Assembly: GCA_041660385.1 (NCBI GenBank)
Contig: JBAZWJ010000005.1
Span: forward strand, 1-64,000
Source of the DNA: DYJE01 sp041660385
GTDB taxonomy: Bacteria; Desulfobacterota; Desulfobacteria; Desulfobacterales; Desulfolunaceae
DNA: 64,000 nt
Direction: 5' to 3'
This document shows positions 60,751-64,000 of this stretch, piece after piece. Position 1 is the stretch's first letter, and every line of letters begins with the position of its first letter. The notes below the pieces were generated by a model. It ran no database searches. It was not told the origin of the DNA and saw only the letters and a list, made by a program, of their open reading frames with translations. The translations under genes and the position numbers were made by a program.

Positions 60751-60936
60751 GGTGACTCCTTTCAAAAAACTAATAATTATAGGTGATTAATCATTCGCTC
60801 ACAGGGTGTGATTCAAGGTCAGGCGATGTTCAACTGAGCTAAGTTGATGACCGGAATAAGTCGTTTATTTAGCCCCCTGTCAGCTATGACAATAATTGAA
60901 TATTCTTCATTGACTCACTATGGAAATCAATATATG

Positions 60937-60955
60937 ACGTTAACGTTAGTGTCAA
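60937..60955 (-). promoter_or_regulatory. ACGTTAACGT palindrome in a promoter before the thiolase/SDR genes
   Basis: On the minus strand TTGACA (60955-60950) is followed by a spacer containing the perfect palindrome ACGTTAACGT (60946-60937) and then TATATT. Operators of this shape (TTACGTTAACGTAA-like) are known for LiuR, a MerR-type regulator of branched-chain amino acid and fatty acid breakdown. The gene content fits, but no such regulator is in the window. Confidence 0.5.
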
Positions 60956-61206
60956 TAATTTATCGGGTTATTTTTCGCTCATGGGTCCCATGAATATGGC
61001 ATTTCGTGTTTTGGAGTGAACCATTCTGCATACGAAAAATCATAGGTTGGGTGGAGCTTTAGCGCCCTTCGTTCCGGGTCAGCATTCAGGGGAGAATTAC
61101 TGATTTTCACGATAAGTCTGCACGGCAAGAAAATTCTTGTGGCCTAAAAATGGGACAATGAGTGAACTCAACGCTCTCGATCTATGATTCAGGGTTTGTA
61201 CAGCGA

Positions 61207-61354
61207 GGTCGGGTAGAGGAACGAAACCCGACAGGTGTTGAACATTGAGACAGAAACCTTGTTCAATTCACAGATGACACTGATACAAAATAAACGTCCG
61301 ATTATTTTAAGGATCGGATCATTTGTCGGGTTTCGTCCCTCTACCCGACCTACG
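61207..61354. repeat. Two inverted copies of the GTAGGTCGGGTAGAGG element
   Basis: Copy one (61207-61233) contains GGTCGGGTAGAGGAACG and CCCGACA. Copy two (61308-61354) is the reverse complement of the 47-bp element at 38218-38264 with one mismatch. Together they bracket 75 bp. Confidence 0.9.
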
Positions 61355-61528
61355 AAAGACTGACACGTATTTGCTGTGCGTAAATCTATTGGGTATAGAG
61401 TCAGGGAGAATCTCCGTAACAAGGGGAAGCAGCTCTGGACTCATGAAGGTATGCGATGGATCGAACCAATACGTAGTTAGTATGTGCGATTTCAACCGGT
61501 AATTCCCTTTAACAGAGGAGTGAATGAT

Positions 61529-62704
61529 ATGAAAGATGTCGTTATTGTCAGTGCCGTCAGAACTCCGCTTGCGAGTTTTAACGGTTCTCTTGCTTCCGTG
61601 GCTGCCACCAGCCTGGGCGGTCTTGTTATCGCCGAAGCTGTCCGCAGAGCGGGTATCGAAAAAGAAGAGGTGAACGAATGCATCATGGGCATGGTTCTTC
61701 CCTGTGGTGCGGGTCAGAATCCGGCCAAACAGGCGGCCATCAAGGCAGGTCTTCCCTGGGCAGTGGAATCCGTGACCGTGAACAAAGTCTGCGGGTCCAG
61801 TCTTAAAGCGGTGATGCTTGCGGCCCAGGCCATCGGCTGCGGCGATGCAGATGTGGTTGTGGCTGGCGGGATGGAAAACATGAGTCAGGCTCCGTATTTC
61901 ATGCGACAGGCACGGTTCGGAATGCGGATGGGGCAGAGCAAGATCGAAGACCACATGGTCCACGACGGGCTCTGGGATATCGTGAACGATTTCCACATGG
62001 GCATGTCCAACGAACTGTGCTGTGAAAAATGGGACATTGACCGGGAAACCCAGGACCGTTTTGCCGCCGAATCCTACCGCCGTGCCCTTGCTGCCATTGC
62101 CGCAGGAAAATTCCAGGAAGAAATCCTGTCTGTGGATGTCCCCATGAGAGGTGGTTTGGTCGGGCATTTCACACAGGATGAATGCCCGGTGGAAACAAGC
62201 TACGACCAGTTGGCGGCCATGAAACCCGCATTTAAAAAAGATGGAGTGGGTACTGCCGGAAACGCGTCCATCATCAGTGACGGGGCGAGTGCGGTGGTTT
62301 TGATGTCCAGGGAAAAAGCAATTGAGCTGGGCTGCGAGATTCTTGTCACCCTTGGCGCTCAGGCATCATATGGAATCGATATGAAATACGTTCTTATGGC
62401 ACCGATCTATTCTATCCCCAAATGCCTGAAAAAAGAAGGAATCGGTATAGACGACATTGATCTCTTTGAGATCAACGAAGCGTTCAGCGGTTCCTCCGCA
62501 GCCATCAACAAGGTTCTTTGCCTTGATCCCGAAAAAGTCAATGTCAACGGCGGAAGTGTGGCGCTTGGTCATCCCATTGGAGCCAGCGGTTGCCGTGTTC
62601 TGATCACGTTGATTCACGAGATGCGGCGGTCTTCGAAAAAGACGGGTCTTGCTTCGCTGTGCCTCGGAGGCGGGGAAGCGGTGTCTTTGATTGTGAAACG
62701 TTAA
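61529..62704 (+). CDS. Thiolase (acetyl-CoA C-acetyltransferase)
   Basis: A protein of 391 residues from the ATG at 61529 (GAGGAG upstream). Active Cys in NKVCGSSLKAV, then NEAFSGSSAA, GHPIGASGCRV and CLGGGEAVS. The protein is the size of biosynthetic/degradative acetoacetyl-CoA thiolases. The acyl-CoA dehydrogenase follows 13 bp later, so the two form an operon. Confidence 0.94.
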   Translation: MKDVVIVSAVRTPLASFNGSLASVAATSLGGLVIAEAVRRAGIEKEEVNECIMGMVLPCGAGQNPAKQAAIKAGLPWAVESVTVNKVCGSSLKAVMLAAQAIGCGDADVVVAGGMENMSQAPYFMRQARFGMRMGQSKIEDHMVHDGLWDIVNDFHMGMSNELCCEKWDIDRETQDRFAAESYRRALAAIAAGKFQEEILSVDVPMRGGLVGHFTQDECPVETSYDQLAAMKPAFKKDGVGTAGNASIISDGASAVVLMSREKAIELGCEILVTLGAQASYGIDMKYVLMAPIYSIPKCLKKEGIGIDDIDLFEINEAFSGSSAAINKVLCLDPEKVNVNGGSVALGHPIGASGCRVLITLIHEMRRSSKKTGLASLCLGGGEAVSLIVKR

Positions 62705-62717
62705 AGGGGATAACATC

Positions 62718-63860
62718 ATGTTTCAATTGAGTAAAGAGAACCTGATGGTTCAGAAGACTGCACGAGAATTCGCACGAAAAGAGCTGGCTGAACTGGCCGC
62801 GCATCGGGACGCCCATCACGAATTTCCGGCATCCAGCCTGAAAAAGATGGGCGATATGGGACTGATGGGCATGCTGGTTTCGGAAAAATATGGCGGAAGT
62901 GATACCGGTGCTGTGGGTTATGCCCTGGCTCTCACCGAAATCGCCTATGGCTGCGCGTCAACCGCTGTGGTGATGTCCGTTCACAACTCCATTTGCTGCG
63001 GCAGCATCCAGAAATTTGGAACCGAGGAACAGAAAGAGGAATTTCTGCTGCCCATGACAGCGGGCACCTGCATCGGAGCTTTTGCCTTAACCGAGCCCGA
63101 AGCCGGTTCCGATCCCCAGGCCATGAGCTGTTCGGCGGTGAAAGACGGTGACCATTACATCATCAACGGGACCAAGCGTTTTATCACCTCGGGGAAATAT
63201 TCCGGGGTGATCATTCTGATCGCGCGAACAAGCGAAGAGAAAGGCAAAGGACTCACCGCATTTCTGATCACCCATGGCATGCCCGGATTCACTGTGGGAC
63301 GTCTGGAAGATAAGATGGGGCAGTGCGCCTCAGACACCACAGATCTTCTGTTCACGGACTGCAAAGTCCCGGTATCACGACGTCTTGGTGAAGAAGGCCA
63401 GGGTTTTGAGATCGCCATGTCCGGCCTGGAAGATGGTCGTATTGGAATCGCGGCCCTTTCTCTGGGAATAGGAATGGCCGCTCTGGACCAGGCGGTGAAA
63501 TACGCGAAGCAGCGGAAACAGTTCAATAAAAAGATTTCGGAATTTCAAGGACTTCGCTGGATGCTTGCAGATATGGATATGGATGTGGACGCAGCCCGTC
63601 TCCTGATGTTGAACGCCGCTTCGCTAAAACAGGCCGGAAAACCCTGCCGGGCCGAAGCATCCAAAGCTAAATGCTACGCCTCAGACATGGCCCAGCGCGT
63701 CACAGGCCAGGCCATTCAGATTCATGGGGGGTATGGATACATTAAAGAATACCCGGTTGAGCGTTTTTACCGCGATGCCAGAATCACCACCATCTATGAA
63801 GGCACGAACCAGATTCAGCGGATTATTATTGCTAATGAGCTTTTGAAAGATAAAAAATGA
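62718..63860 (+). CDS. Acyl-CoA dehydrogenase (short-chain type)
   Basis: A protein of 380 residues. FAD/substrate motifs are GAFALTEPEAGSDPQAM and FITSGKYSGV. The catalytic Glu is in YEGTNQIQRI near 365, the position used in short/medium-chain enzymes, and HGGYGYIKEYPVERFYRDARI is present. It oxidises acyl-CoA to enoyl-CoA, passing electrons to ETF. No etfAB genes are visible here. AAAGGGGATAACATC precedes the ATG. Confidence 0.95.
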   Translation: MFQLSKENLMVQKTAREFARKELAELAAHRDAHHEFPASSLKKMGDMGLMGMLVSEKYGGSDTGAVGYALALTEIAYGCASTAVVMSVHNSICCGSIQKFGTEEQKEEFLLPMTAGTCIGAFALTEPEAGSDPQAMSCSAVKDGDHYIINGTKRFITSGKYSGVIILIARTSEEKGKGLTAFLITHGMPGFTVGRLEDKMGQCASDTTDLLFTDCKVPVSRRLGEEGQGFEIAMSGLEDGRIGIAALSLGIGMAALDQAVKYAKQRKQFNKKISEFQGLRWMLADMDMDVDAARLLMLNAASLKQAGKPCRAEASKAKCYASDMAQRVTGQAIQIHGGYGYIKEYPVERFYRDARITTIYEGTNQIQRIIIANELLKDKK

Positions 63861-63891
63861 TGGCGTCGTAAAAAGACCAATATGCGGCGTT

Positions 63892-63954
63892 ATAGTGTTT
63901 GGCCGGACGTTCGACGTACGTTCATGTACGCCTTCACGCCCGGCCAAACACTAT
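63892..63954. repeat. Palindromic repeat, ATAGTGTTTGGCCGG type
   Basis: Perfect 15-bp arms (63892-63906 and 63940-63954) enclose a loop that itself has CGTAC/GTACG symmetry. It lies 31 bp after the acyl-CoA dehydrogenase stop and may end its transcript. Downstream, 63962-63981 forms another short dyad (CTATGGGCC...CCATAG). Confidence 0.85.
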
Positions 63955-64000
63955 GCCTTGCCTATGGGCCTTTTTCCATAGCCATAAAAACATAACAACA

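Larger units (their letters stand above)
60751..61528. other. Regulatory and repeat region between divergent thiolase genes
   Basis: 778 bp without a gene. It holds the ACGTTAACGT promoter/operator region (60937-60955) and two copies of the GTAGGTCGGGTAGAGG element in opposite orientations (61207-61233 and 61308-61354). A GGTTGGGTGGAGC fragment near 61046 resembles the GTAGGATGGGTGGAGCC family. The rest is unique AT-rich sequence. Confidence 0.7.

Noticed and set aside
1..64000. tRNA and rRNA genes
   Set aside because: No cloverleaf with conserved T-loop and no rRNA signature was noticed on either strand, though a covariance search would be more reliable than reading by eye.

Overview
The window looks like a draft contig (10-N gap at 42820-42829) from an anaerobic, probably sulfate-reducing member of the Desulfobacterota, closest in flavour to Desulfobacteraceae. 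The signs are DsrC with both C-terminal cysteines, a Flx/HdrA electron-transfer operon with two selenocysteine codons, a siroheme-decarboxylase-like Lrp/AsnC protein, an indolepyruvate:ferredoxin oxidoreductase, an NrfD/multihaem cytochrome membrane complex, sigma-54 activators, rubrerythrin and a Pfa-type secondary-lipid synthase.

Layout. 1-4.6 kb is an accessory island. The 3' end of one group II intron points right, a small membrane protein is followed by a caspase/STAND-ATPase/repeat protein, and the 3' end of a second group II intron points left, followed by short palindromic repeats. 4.7-5.4 kb holds a YkgJ-type cysteine-cluster protein. 5.95-14.2 kb is a Pfa-like megasynthase (KS-AT-4xACP-KR, then three hot-dog dehydratase domains) read in two frames that meet at an A AAA AAG heptamer. 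14.4-17 kb has a small CxxC protein, a nitrilase-family amidohydrolase, the siroheme-decarboxylase-like protein, YjbQ and DsrC. 17.1-23.5 kb (minus strand) is a five-gene operon, hdrA-mvhD/flxD-flxC-flxB-flxA, in which HdrA and MvhD each need UGA read as selenocysteine. 23.8-29.5 kb has miaA, a periplasmic binding protein, and a sigma-54 activator beside a NifX-like/DUF5320/MBL-fold operon with a good -24/-12 promoter.

29.7-37.9 kb: a second PAS/sigma-54 activator diverges from an SBF-symporter/UspA fusion. Next come a small exported protein and a decayed membrane redox operon (iron-sulfur subunit, NrfD, octahaem cytochrome). The symporter and the redox operon have matching TGGCAC-N5-TTGAT promoters and upstream GTAGCGC palindromes, so both are probably under the second activator. 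38.4-45.3 kb: metF, a NifU-like protein, a ParE/Phd toxin-antitoxin pair, iorAB, an iron alcohol dehydrogenase and a TetR regulator with matching operators. 45.4-53.7 kb: an exported protein, an RNase II-family enzyme, another cysteine-cluster protein, and a MoxR-DUF58-transglutaminase set. 53.8-55.1 kb: rubrerythrin with a consensus sigma-70 promoter overlapped by a PerR/Fur-like box, followed by a Fur-family regulator. 55.4-58.4 kb: an uncharacterised two-gene ATPase/TPR module. 58.4-63.9 kb: beta-oxidation genes (SDR dehydrogenase, two thiolases, acyl-CoA dehydrogenase).

Most likely novel biology: the caspase/STAND island, the ATPase/TPR pair (each with recently duplicated in-frame repeats in its helical part), the possible programmed frameshift in the lipid synthase, and the inferred sigma-54 regulon. 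Intergenic regions carry several families of short palindromic repeats. Everything here was read by eye; no homology search, folding or statistics was run.
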